From positions 1-13,875 of the forward strand of contig NZ_JBEBRB010000064.1 of the NCBI RefSeq assembly GCF_040395035.1: 13,875 nucleotides of DNA, in the 5' to 3' direction. The notes below the pieces were generated by a model. It worked only from the letters and a program-made list of their open reading frames with translations, had not been told where the DNA came from and made no database searches. A program made the translations under genes and the position numbers. Positions 8,229-13,875 of this stretch are shown here, piece by piece. This stretch comes from Parapedobacter lycopersici_A (GTDB taxonomy: Bacteria > Bacteroidota > Bacteroidia > Sphingobacteriales > Sphingobacteriaceae). How positions within the stretch are numbered: the first letter of the stretch is position 1; the number at the start of each line of letters is the position of its first letter.

Positions 8229-9512
8229 ATGCGTTTTACTCATGTGATGCTGCTGACCCTCACGGGATGTCTGTTCTTAATGACAGCTGCCGTGGCGCAG
8301 CAAGCGAAGCCCGTAAAAGTGGAACTGATTAAGCAGGGGGATACGTACACCCTGCTCCGCGGCGGCAAACCCTATTTTATTAAGGGAGCAGGTGGCTCAA
8401 CCTATATGGAGCGGTTAAGTGCATACGGCGGAAATTCCGTCCGGACATGGGGTACCACCAATGGGCAGCAAGTGCTGGATGAAGCGCAACGACTGGGTCT
8501 TACGGTGACCATGGGAATCAATATGGCCCGCGAGCGTCACGGATTCGATTACAACGATGTGGAAGCCGTGGCGAAACAGCTCGAAACTGTACGTGCGGAA
8601 GTATTGAAATTCAAAGATCATCCCGCGCTGCTGGCGTGGGGGATCGGCAATGAACTCAACCTCGAATACACCAACCCAAACGTCTGGGATGCGGTTAATG
8701 AGGTGGCTGAAATGATTCATGAGCTGGATTCCAATCACCTGGTGACTACGATGCTCGCCGGAATTAATCAACGGGAGATTGACTACATCAAGGAAAAATG
8801 CCCGGCTCTTGACCTAATCTCCGTGCAGGTCTACGGCGGACTGGCGGCGGTGCCGGAACGAATCCGGACTACCGGATGGGAAAAAGCCTATATAGTGACC
8901 GAATGGGGTCCAACCGGCCATTGGGAAAGTCCGCAAACACCCTGGAAAGCGGCTATTGAAGAAACTAGCAGCGAAAAGGCAGTGGTTTATAAAAGCCGTT
9001 ACGAAGCGGCTATCATGAAAGATCGGCATTGCGTTGGTTCCTATGTGTTTCTATGGGGTCAAAAACAGGAACGTACTCCCACCTGGTACGGATTGTTCAC
9101 GGAAGCCGGTGAAGAAAATGAGGTGGTGGACGTCATGCAATACCTATGGACCGGGCAATGGCCGATGAACCGTGCCCCGCACCTGGATTCAATACGTCTG
9201 GATGGCAGGAAGGCCCTCGATTTCATTTACCTTCGGCCTGGAAAAATGTATTCCCTGGATGTAGGGGTCACCGACCCCGATAACGACAGCCTGTCCGCAC
9301 GCTGGGAACTGTTACCGGAAAGTACAGACCTCAAAACGGGCGGCGACCGCGAAAGCAGGCCCCAAGCTATCTCCGGGCGCGTGACCAACGCAACCATCAG
9401 CCAGGCGACACTCACCGCTCCGGAACAGCCGGGTGCTTATCGCTTATTTCTGTACGTTACCGATGGGCAAAACAATGTAGCAACGGCAAATATTCCCTTT
9501 TTTGTGCAGTAG
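8229..9512 (+). CDS. secreted glycoside-hydrolase-like protein (clan GH-A TIM barrel, GH2-like) with C-terminal Ig-like domain
   Basis: Predicted secreted enzyme of 427 residues acting on a glycan; specificity is unknown. Residues 1-23 are a signal peptide (hydrophobic core, AVA before QQAKP). Residues of about 30-312 match the catalytic TIM barrel of clan GH-A enzymes, as in the C-terminal domain of GH2: GGNSVRTWG (67-75), LLAWGIGNELN with the predicted acid/base Glu142, and YIVTEWGPTG with the predicted nucleophile Glu225. The GH2 sugar-binding and immunoglobulin domains that normally precede the barrel are absent. Residues of about 315-427 form an Ig/cadherin-like module with a DPDNDSL calcium-site-like loop (349-355) and a terminal beta-strand pattern. 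The start at 8229 is chosen for the signal peptide; an in-frame ATG at 8202 adds nine residues. It converges with dinB, with only 20 bp between the stops. Confidence 0.85.
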   Translation: MRFTHVMLLTLTGCLFLMTAAVAQQAKPVKVELIKQGDTYTLLRGGKPYFIKGAGGSTYMERLSAYGGNSVRTWGTTNGQQVLDEAQRLGLTVTMGINMARERHGFDYNDVEAVAKQLETVRAEVLKFKDHPALLAWGIGNELNLEYTNPNVWDAVNEVAEMIHELDSNHLVTTMLAGINQREIDYIKEKCPALDLISVQVYGGLAAVPERIRTTGWEKAYIVTEWGPTGHWESPQTPWKAAIEETSSEKAVVYKSRYEAAIMKDRHCVGSYVFLWGQKQERTPTWYGLFTEAGEENEVVDVMQYLWTGQWPMNRAPHLDSIRLDGRKALDFIYLRPGKMYSLDVGVTDPDNDSLSARWELLPESTDLKTGGDRESRPQAISGRVTNATISQATLTAPEQPGAYRLFLYVTDGQNNVATANIPFFVQ

Positions 9513-9532
9513 CGTCCAGCAGCCGGGAAACA

Positions 9533-10630
9533 TTAAAATAAACGTAACTGCCCGCCCATCGTTTGTCCTCCCCCCGATTTTGCCGGCAGCGAAAAGTTAG
9601 AGATGCCCACTCCCAGCAGACGGATCCGCCGATCCTGTAAGATGGCCTGGTCCAACAAGTGGGTAACGACCGAAAATATACGGTCATAATCGTCCACCAA
9701 TACGGTAAGCGTCTGGCTGCGGGTCATGATGGTGAAATCATGAAATTTAAACTTTATGGTGACGGTCCGTCCTTTCAATTGGGCTCGCTGCAGTCGGGTT
9801 TCCAGTTTTTCGGTAAGTACGGCTAATGCCGACCGCATGGCGGCTACCGATACCAGATCCTCGGGGAAAGTATCTTCTACGCTGATTGATTTTGTTTCCC
9901 GATAAGGCTGCACTTCCCGGTCATCCTTACCGCGTACAATCTGGTAGTAAAACCTGCCTGATTTACCGAAATGCCGCACAAGTTCAGCTTCCGTAATCCG
10001 CTTCAGGTCTGCACCGGTATAAAGTCCCATGGATTTCATTTTAGCAGCCGTTATTTTCCCTACTCCGAAAAATTTATCCACCGGCAGGCTTTCCATAAAA
10101 GTTTCGATTTTTGAAGGGCCGATAAACGTCAAACCATCGGGCTTCTGTAAATCAGAAGCTACTTTGGCCACAAACTTATTAACGGAAACGCCCGCGGATG
10201 CAGTGAGCTGCAACTCGTCATAAATCGCCTGTTTAATGAGACGGGCAATAGCAATGGCCGAACCAACGCCCTGTTTATCATGAGTCACATCCAGGTAGGC
10301 TTCATCAAGCGAAAGGGGTTCGACAACATCAGTATAGCGACTAAAAATCGCCCGTATCTGCTTGGATACCGCTTTATAAACCGCAAAACGGGGTGGTACA
10401 AAAATCGCATCCGGACAGAGGCGCTGGGCGGTTTTAGCAGGCATTGCCGAACGGATGCCGAATTTCCGGGCCTCGTAACTGGCGGTTGCCACGACACCAC
10501 CCCGACCCTCCGGTGACCCACCAACAATCAGGGGTTTTCCGCGGTAAACGGGAAAGTCGCGCTGTTCTACAGAAGCATAGAACGCGTCCATATCAATATG
10601 AATGATTTTGCGTTGTTCCGTCACGATCAA
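9533..10630 (-). CDS. dinB: DNA polymerase IV (Y-family translesion polymerase)
   Basis: Error-prone lesion-bypass DNA polymerase of 365 residues. The palm carries HIDMDAFYASVE with catalytic Asp13 and the predicted steric-gate Tyr18, then PLSLDEAYLDVT with catalytic Asp109-Glu110. The thumb helix-hairpin-helix is seen as FFGVGKITAAKMKSMGL (187-203), and the little-finger domain covers about 245-345. The extreme C-terminus QLRLF (361-365) is a good beta-clamp-binding motif, so replisome access is expected. The start is a TTG at 10630; a GTG at 10624 is equally possible, and both keep the whole active site. It lies 22 bp downstream of the diadenylate cyclase-like gene on the same strand with no terminator between, so co-transcription is likely. 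No LexA-type operator is recognisable. Confidence 0.95.
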   Translation of the reverse strand: MIVTEQRKIIHIDMDAFYASVEQRDFPVYRGKPLIVGGSPEGRGGVVATASYEARKFGIRSAMPAKTAQRLCPDAIFVPPRFAVYKAVSKQIRAIFSRYTDVVEPLSLDEAYLDVTHDKQGVGSAIAIARLIKQAIYDELQLTASAGVSVNKFVAKVASDLQKPDGLTFIGPSKIETFMESLPVDKFFGVGKITAAKMKSMGLYTGADLKRITEAELVRHFGKSGRFYYQIVRGKDDREVQPYRETKSISVEDTFPEDLVSVAAMRSALAVLTEKLETRLQRAQLKGRTVTIKFKFHDFTIMTRSQTLTVLVDDYDRIFSVVTHLLDQAILQDRRIRLLGVGISNFSLPAKSGGGQTMGGQLRLF

Positions 10631-10652
10631 ATCGTATAAGACAACTCGCTGA

Positions 10653-11771
10653 TTACATCAGTAGGGTGTCAATCCGATGGCCATGCACCATCTGGTGCTT
10701 TGCTGACCACGAAAATACCGTGAACGTACCGTCCTGCGAGGCCACCATCGCCAGCGAATCATGCTGGTCATTTACAAACTGTGCCGCTGCCAGGTGCCGG
10801 GTTCCGCCAATTCCAGTGGCATCCAGCAACTGTACCGAACTCCCTGCAATGGGCTCGGTAATCATCAACTGCGCAACAGGTGTGGAATGGGGTGACCGTG
10901 CCACTTTCGCACCAAAGGCCAGTAAGCGATGATCCTGGGTAATTACCGTGGCCCCGTCGATAGCGGAATATCCTCCAACGGCACTCACCATTTTCCGCAG
11001 CGTATCCTGCCCATCTGTATTTTGCAGTAGGCCGCCATCGACAGGCAGCACCTCCTGTGGCTCCACCAGGTAGTTTATCGGCTGTACAATGGAATGCAGC
11101 CATGCAGTGCTGTCTTTGGGTACCACCAAAAGTAATGCCCCACGACCATGGCTGCGCATAGCCAGTGCAAGGTGCACCAGCAGGTTTTCCGACTGATTTG
11201 CCACTGACCGGTGGGCAAAACCCAGCAAGGTGGAAAGCATCCCCGGGCAATCTGTCAGTCCCCAATGATTGTTATCGATCACCTTGATCTGGTTCCCTTT
11301 CAATACAGCGATATTGATAAACTTCCGCATGGCATCATGATGCTTATGCTTAACTACCAGCAAACCCGCTTCCACCACTTCCAGTACCAGGCAATGAACC
11401 GGCAGCTCGTGTGTAGTACCCCAGATGTATAGCCGATCGTCTTCTTTCCAAACGCCCAAATGAATTCCAGGCTGTACAACAGCCGGAGACAGTTTAACAA
11501 GGTTGTATGGCGTAAACCGCTGCTGGTGGAGAAAGACCAAGTTACTCCCGGTCATATCCGGTGGTGCAAAAGCCAATGATATCTTAGGTTCATAACCTTC
11601 CTCCCGACGCAGGCTTGCCCAGAATGCAGTATCAATTAATGCTTCAATAATGGGGATATCCGGAAGGTACCCCACCGTCTCAGACTGATGGAGGCCTGCC
11701 TGTTTTTCCAGGTAAGCAGCAACCTGGTCGGCTACCACCTTTGCCGCTAAATATGTAGGTTCTGAAATCAT
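10653..11771 (-). CDS. DACNV sensor domain fused to DisA_N-type diadenylate cyclase domain
   Basis: Predicted cyclic di-AMP synthase of 372 residues that would join two ATP molecules into c-di-AMP. The C-terminal half (about 195-352) has the landmarks of the DAC/DisA_N fold: a first core strand GALLLVVP (211-218), the DGA motif (Asp272-Gly273-Ala274, in YSAIDGATVITQD), and GTRHLAAAQFV with Arg325-His326, equivalent to the RHRAA nucleotide-binding motif. The third residue is Leu rather than Arg. Residues of about 1-190 match my recollection of the DACNV sensor domain found N-terminal to DAC domains, described in comparative-genomic work on nucleotide-centred signalling. There are no membrane segments, unlike CdaA, and no DisA-type helix-hairpin-helix DNA-binding domain. 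It has its own -7 box upstream and is followed 22 bp later by dinB. Catalytic activity is inferred. Confidence 0.8.
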   Translation of the reverse strand: MISEPTYLAAKVVADQVAAYLEKQAGLHQSETVGYLPDIPIIEALIDTAFWASLRREEGYEPKISLAFAPPDMTGSNLVFLHQQRFTPYNLVKLSPAVVQPGIHLGVWKEDDRLYIWGTTHELPVHCLVLEVVEAGLLVVKHKHHDAMRKFINIAVLKGNQIKVIDNNHWGLTDCPGMLSTLLGFAHRSVANQSENLLVHLALAMRSHGRGALLLVVPKDSTAWLHSIVQPINYLVEPQEVLPVDGGLLQNTDGQDTLRKMVSAVGGYSAIDGATVITQDHRLLAFGAKVARSPHSTPVAQLMITEPIAGSSVQLLDATGIGGTRHLAAAQFVNDQHDSLAMVASQDGTFTVFSWSAKHQMVHGHRIDTLLM

Positions 11772-11792
11772 CCGATAATGATCCGTGCCGTT

Positions 11793-11805
11793 TACCGATA
11801 CGGTA
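11793..11805. promoter_or_regulatory. interrupted palindrome in the leader of the diadenylate cyclase gene
   Basis: TACCG-ata-CGGTA lies between the putative promoter (11825-11832) and the start codon (11771). It would sit in the 5' leader, as a small hairpin or operator. Its half-site ACCGTAT (minus strand) recurs in the palindrome at 8139-8150. Confidence 0.25.
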
Positions 11806-11824
11806 TGATGACATCGGCGTTCTA

Positions 11825-11832
11825 CAAACTTA
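11825..11832 (-). promoter_or_regulatory. Bacteroidota -7 promoter element for the diadenylate cyclase-dinB operon
   Basis: Read on the minus strand the sequence is TAAGTTTG, an exact TAnnTTTG match. It lies about 54 bp upstream of the start codon at 11771, in the 76-bp gap after the SDR gene. No TTG -33 box is seen at the expected spacing, where AT-rich DNA lies instead. It suggests that the cyclase and dinB have a promoter separate from the SDR gene. Confidence 0.42.
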
Positions 11833-11847
11833 GCTAAATTTTTTATA

Positions 11848-12588
11848 TCAGCTTACCTGCGCGGTAGGCCGTAATAAGATTTCGTTAACGTCATATTCAT
11901 CCGGCTGTCCAATGGCATAAGCAATCGCACGGGCAATGGCATCCGCTGGTATCGCGATACGTCCCAATCCTGCTTTGATATCCGGATTGGTGACCGCATG
12001 GGGCAATTCCGTTTTGATGGCTCCCGGGGATATGATGGTTGTGCGGATGTTATACGGTTTGGATTCCTGCCGGAATCCCTCGGAAATGGCCCGAACGGCA
12101 AATTTAGTCGACGAATAAATAGCACTCTCCCCATTAAGCGGAACGCGCCAGCCGGCTACAGACGCCACATTAATTACATGTCCGCTTTGCTGCGCTTTCA
12201 TGTAAGGGAGGACTGCGCCGATTCCGTATAACACGCCTTTGATGTTCACATCAATCATCCGATCCCAATCGTCGTATTGCAATTCTTCAATCCGCGACAG
12301 GGGCATAATGCCGGCATTATTAATGAGCACATCGACTTTGCCAAATGCCCGGATGGTGCCGTCAACCAGCGCCTGAACGGCTGCACGATCGGTCACGTCA
12401 GTTTCAAAAGCTACTGCTTTCCCTCCTGCTGCTGTGATTTCCTCCACCAGCTTATCCAATCGATCCTTACGCCGGGCACCCAATCCCACCAGGGCCCCTT
12501 TAGCGGCCAGATCCTTTGCAGCAGCTTCACCAATACCGCTGCTTGCTCCTGTTATGACAATGACTTTCCCGTTTATATTGTTTTCCAT
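11848..12588 (-). CDS. classical short-chain dehydrogenase/reductase
   Basis: Cytoplasmic NAD(P)-dependent oxidoreductase of 246 residues; the substrate is unknown, with closest resemblance to YdfG-like or general SDRs. The Rossmann motif TGASSGIG spans 13-20, and GARRKDRL after the second strand (Arg39-Arg40) favours NADP(H). NNAG is at 90-93, and the catalytic set is Asn115 (DVNIKG), Ser143, Tyr158 and Lys162 (YSSTK), followed by the SPGAIKTEL loop (187-195). Length and all catalytic residues are normal. A near-consensus promoter lies about 40 bp upstream, so it is probably transcribed on its own or leads into the cyclase-dinB genes 76 bp downstream. It does not form an obvious pathway with its neighbours. 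Confidence 0.94.
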   Translation of the reverse strand: MENNINGKVIVITGASSGIGEAAAKDLAAKGALVGLGARRKDRLDKLVEEITAAGGKAVAFETDVTDRAAVQALVDGTIRAFGKVDVLINNAGIMPLSRIEELQYDDWDRMIDVNIKGVLYGIGAVLPYMKAQQSGHVINVASVAGWRVPLNGESAIYSSTKFAVRAISEGFRQESKPYNIRTTIISPGAIKTELPHAVTNPDIKAGLGRIAIPADAIARAIAYAIGQPDEYDVNEILLRPTAQVS

Positions 12589-12626
12589 TTTTAAATTCCT
12601 TAGTTAATCGAACCATGAATAGGTAT

Positions 12627-12656
12627 CAAAATTAACAATTTTGGCCTTCCTGTCAA
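12627..12656 (-). promoter_or_regulatory. Bacteroidota-type promoter of the SDR gene
   Basis: Read on the minus strand, a -33 TTG (12656-12654) is followed after exactly 19 nt by TAATTTTG (12634-12627), matching the consensus TTTG-N19-TAnnTTTG. Transcription would start near 12620, giving a leader of about 32 nt before the ATG at 12588. It is the best promoter match in the window. Confidence 0.65.
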
Positions 12657-12680
12657 TCTCGCGGCTGCACTTGGCTCTCG

Positions 12681-12878
12681 CTTAGGGTCTACTTAGGGTT
12701 ACGTTTCGGACCGGCTAGGGGTCGGCTTCGGAGCTCAATCGTAGCTTGGTCGGTCTTCCTTCGACCCGGCTTCGGGTTTTTCCCGAACGAGTGTCGAACA
12801 AGCATCGAAGGAGTATCGACGGAGACAGCAAGAAGCTCCGAAGCCGACCCCTAGCCGGTCCCTACACGGATAGAAACC
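12681..12878. repeat. intergenic element of degenerate 11-nt repeats forming a large palindrome
   Basis: The roughly 300-bp spacer between the SMP-30-like and SDR genes is filled by a structured non-coding element. From 12681 it divides into 11-nt units. Two units share CTTAGGGT (12681 and 12692), and then TCG occurs in the same unit position at 12706, 12728, 12739, 12750, 12761, 12772, 12794, 12805 and 12816, with CCG at 12783 and 12838. Superimposed are perfect 28-nt inverted arms (12708-12735 and 12834-12861), an inner matching pair (12757-12764 and 12805-12812) on the same centre, and a second hairpin TTCGGG-ttttt-CCCGAA (12771-12787) shifted by half a unit. It could be an interspersed palindromic repeat, a MITE-like element, a structured RNA or a protein-phasing array. 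No flanking target duplication is visible and no coding function is apparent. Confidence 0.75.
12771..12787. repeat. apical hairpin with T5 loop inside the palindromic element
   Basis: TTCGGG (12771-12776) and CCCGAA (12782-12787) flank a TTTTT loop; TTCGAC (12760-12765) and GTCGAA (12793-12798) pair around the same centre. This forms an alternative inner stem one repeat unit out of register with the outer 28-bp arms. Confidence 0.6.
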
Positions 12879-12891
12879 GGACAGCAAGCCA

Positions 12892-13794
12892 TTACTCCCG
12901 GATTTCCATGCGGTAAGCAACTAACCGATTATCATGGAATGTTGGTATGACCAATAGCTTTTTATTCGGAATGTATCCAATATCTGCAGCATTGATCGCC
13001 TGGTCTTTGGTATCAAGAATTTTCTGCTGTTTCCCATTTTCGTCAATGAAATACACCTCCCCTTTCCAGCTGGAGGTCAGGTAGCGACCACCTTCAAGCG
13101 GAATTATTCCATCTACCTGTCCGAGGCCGGTTACCCGCGTTTCAATTGATCCGTTACCTAAATTAACCGCTTTAAGGCTACCGCCATCGGAAGAAGCTAC
13201 AAGCAGTTCATCGCCGTTGATCAATACCCCATTAGGCGTCTCCAGGCTATCACTCTGTACGATCATTTTCGCCTGCCCGTCCGGGCTCACCCGGAAAATT
13301 CCATTCGTTTTTGAATCTGCGGCATAGATCGTCCCGTCTTCAGCGATATCTATTCCATTGAGCGCACCCGCACCATCCACCGTAATCCGTCCGACAACCT
13401 TTCCGGCTGCAATATCAATTTTCACAATGGTATTGCGGTCATTGACATACAGCAAGTCGCCATGCACTTCATTTCCAAGCGGCCCTTTAAAGCCGGTTAT
13501 CCATTTGGCATTTTTTATGCTTCCATCTGCGCCAACCAAGGCAATGTAACCCGCATTTTCGGCCTCACTTTTTCTATTGATGTTAGACACGTAAAATTGG
13601 TTTCTTACCGGGTCATAGGTAACACATTCCGGTGTGATGAGGGATGTGGTATCCGTTGCCCAAGTCTGGGATAATACGACCGATATGCTGTCTGTCGATG
13701 GCATAGCGGTATTGGCCTGTTCATCAGATCCACCATTCGGATTACCACAAGCGGCCATGCATAGCGCCGTGGTTATCATCAATACATACTTCAT
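12892..13794 (-). CDS. SMP-30/gluconolactonase-like beta-propeller lipoprotein
   Basis: Predicted lipid-anchored periplasmic or outer-membrane protein of 300 residues with a six-bladed propeller of the SMP-30/gluconolactonase/LRE type. Residues 1-16 resemble a lipoprotein signal (hydrophobic stretch, MAAC with Cys16), followed by a Gly/Ser/Asn-rich linker. Propeller blades are visible as repeated units: ECVTYDPVRNQFYVSNI, LNGIDIAEDGTIYAAD, TPNGVLINGDELLVAS and VDGIIPLEGGRYLTSS. Glu56, Asn188 and Asp228 sit where SMP-30 enzymes hold their divalent metal, so a lactonase-type activity is possible, but many propellers of this kind have no known reaction. Its stop is 30 bp from the large palindromic repeat element. 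The preceding minus-strand reading frame ends only 4 bp before its start, suggesting an operon continuing off the right edge. Confidence 0.85.
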   Translation of the reverse strand: MKYVLMITTALCMAACGNPNGGSDEQANTAMPSTDSISVVLSQTWATDTTSLITPECVTYDPVRNQFYVSNINRKSEAENAGYIALVGADGSIKNAKWITGFKGPLGNEVHGDLLYVNDRNTIVKIDIAAGKVVGRITVDGAGALNGIDIAEDGTIYAADSKTNGIFRVSPDGQAKMIVQSDSLETPNGVLINGDELLVASSDGGSLKAVNLGNGSIETRVTGLGQVDGIIPLEGGRYLTSSWKGEVYFIDENGKQQKILDTKDQAINAADIGYIPNKKLLVIPTFHDNRLVAYRMEIRE

Positions 13795-13798
13795 AGGA

Positions 13799-13875
13799 CT
13801 AACCTTTGGTTTTTACCAACCCCACAACATTCAGGCCAACTACTTGACGGACAGCTTCCCTTCTCCAGCCGGCAG
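13799..13875 (-). CDS. possible C-terminal end of an upstream gene (partial)
   Basis: On the minus strand one frame is open from the right edge to a TAG at 13799-13801 and would encode 24 residues ending VVGLVKTKG, 4 bp before the SMP-30-like start codon. Such spacing fits an operon. A second frame ends earlier, at a TAG at 13840-13842 (tail GKLSVK), and is the alternative. The stretch is too short to name a family. Confidence 0.35.
   Translation of the reverse strand, partial: AGWRREAVRQVVGLNVVGLVKTKG

Noticed and set aside
8415..8771. 118-codon minus-strand ORF opposite the glycosidase-like gene
   Set aside because: Antisense shadow; the plus-strand frame holds the signal peptide and both catalytic motifs.
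3083..9512. Polysaccharide-utilisation locus
   Set aside because: The TonB receptor is not clearly SusC-like, there is no SusD, and gene directions are mixed, so a canonical PUL is not supported.
10768..11265. 165-codon minus-strand ORF inside the diadenylate cyclase gene
   Set aside because: It is an out-of-frame shadow of a gene with clear domain motifs; its own translation has no recognisable domain.
12681..12878. CRISPR array
   Set aside because: Units are 11 nt, contiguous and degenerate, with no spacers, and no Cas genes are nearby.
12681..12878. Retron or other reverse-transcriptase-associated ncRNA
   Set aside because: The long inverted arms invited the idea, but no reverse transcriptase is encoded anywhere in the window.
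12735..12920. Small minus-strand ORF of 61 codons across the repeat element
   Set aside because: It runs through the palindrome into the SMP-30-like coding sequence in another frame, with Cys/Arg-rich low-quality sequence and no sign of a real gene.

Overview
The window looks like chromosomal DNA of a free-living member of the Bacteroidota (Sphingobacteriales or Cytophagales type; the genus cannot be fixed from sequence alone). Supporting signs are a TonB-dependent receptor with an N-terminal carboxypeptidase-regulatory-like domain, an OMP_b-brl_2-type outer-membrane barrel, A-rich start regions without Shine-Dalgarno motifs, several TAnnTTTG (-7) promoter elements, and a DACNV-type diadenylate cyclase. 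No RNA genes, insertion sequences, phage genes or CRISPR arrays were seen.

Layout, left to right. 12-671 (+) is a PAS-like/LuxR-HTH regulator, convergent with an outer-membrane barrel protein (700-1407, -). A divergent spacer of about 260 bp leads to a PLP-dependent threonine aldolase (1671-2714, +). An AT-rich regulatory spacer of about 370 bp precedes an 870-residue TonB-dependent receptor (3083-5695, +). A strong bidirectional terminator separates this from a convergent Tat-exported FAD-dependent oxidoreductase (5730-7451, -). Divergent from that are a secreted YbhB/YbcL-type PEBP protein (7558-8136, +) and a secreted clan-A glycosidase-like protein (8229-9512, +). Then come minus-strand genes: DNA polymerase IV (9533-10630) directly downstream of a diadenylate cyclase-like protein (10653-11771), an SDR oxidoreductase with a near-consensus promoter (11848-12588), and an SMP-30-like lipoprotein beta-propeller (12892-13794). 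The tail of one more minus-strand gene may lie at the right edge.

How the genes may work together. Much of the left and middle encodes envelope or secreted functions (barrel, TonB receptor, FAD enzyme, PEBP protein, glycosidase-like protein), but there is no SusD and the genes point in mixed directions, so this is not a canonical polysaccharide-utilisation locus. The clearest functional pair is the predicted two-gene operon of a DACNV-DAC protein (c-di-AMP synthesis) followed 22 bp later by the translesion polymerase DinB. It suggests a link between nucleotide second-messenger signalling and DNA-damage tolerance.

The most unusual non-coding object is the spacer at about 12681-12878. It shows a degenerate 11-nt periodicity (TCG recurring in fixed phase) folded into a large imperfect palindrome with perfect 28-nt arms (12708-12735 and 12834-12861). 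It matches no feature class I recognise and is the best candidate for an undescribed element here.
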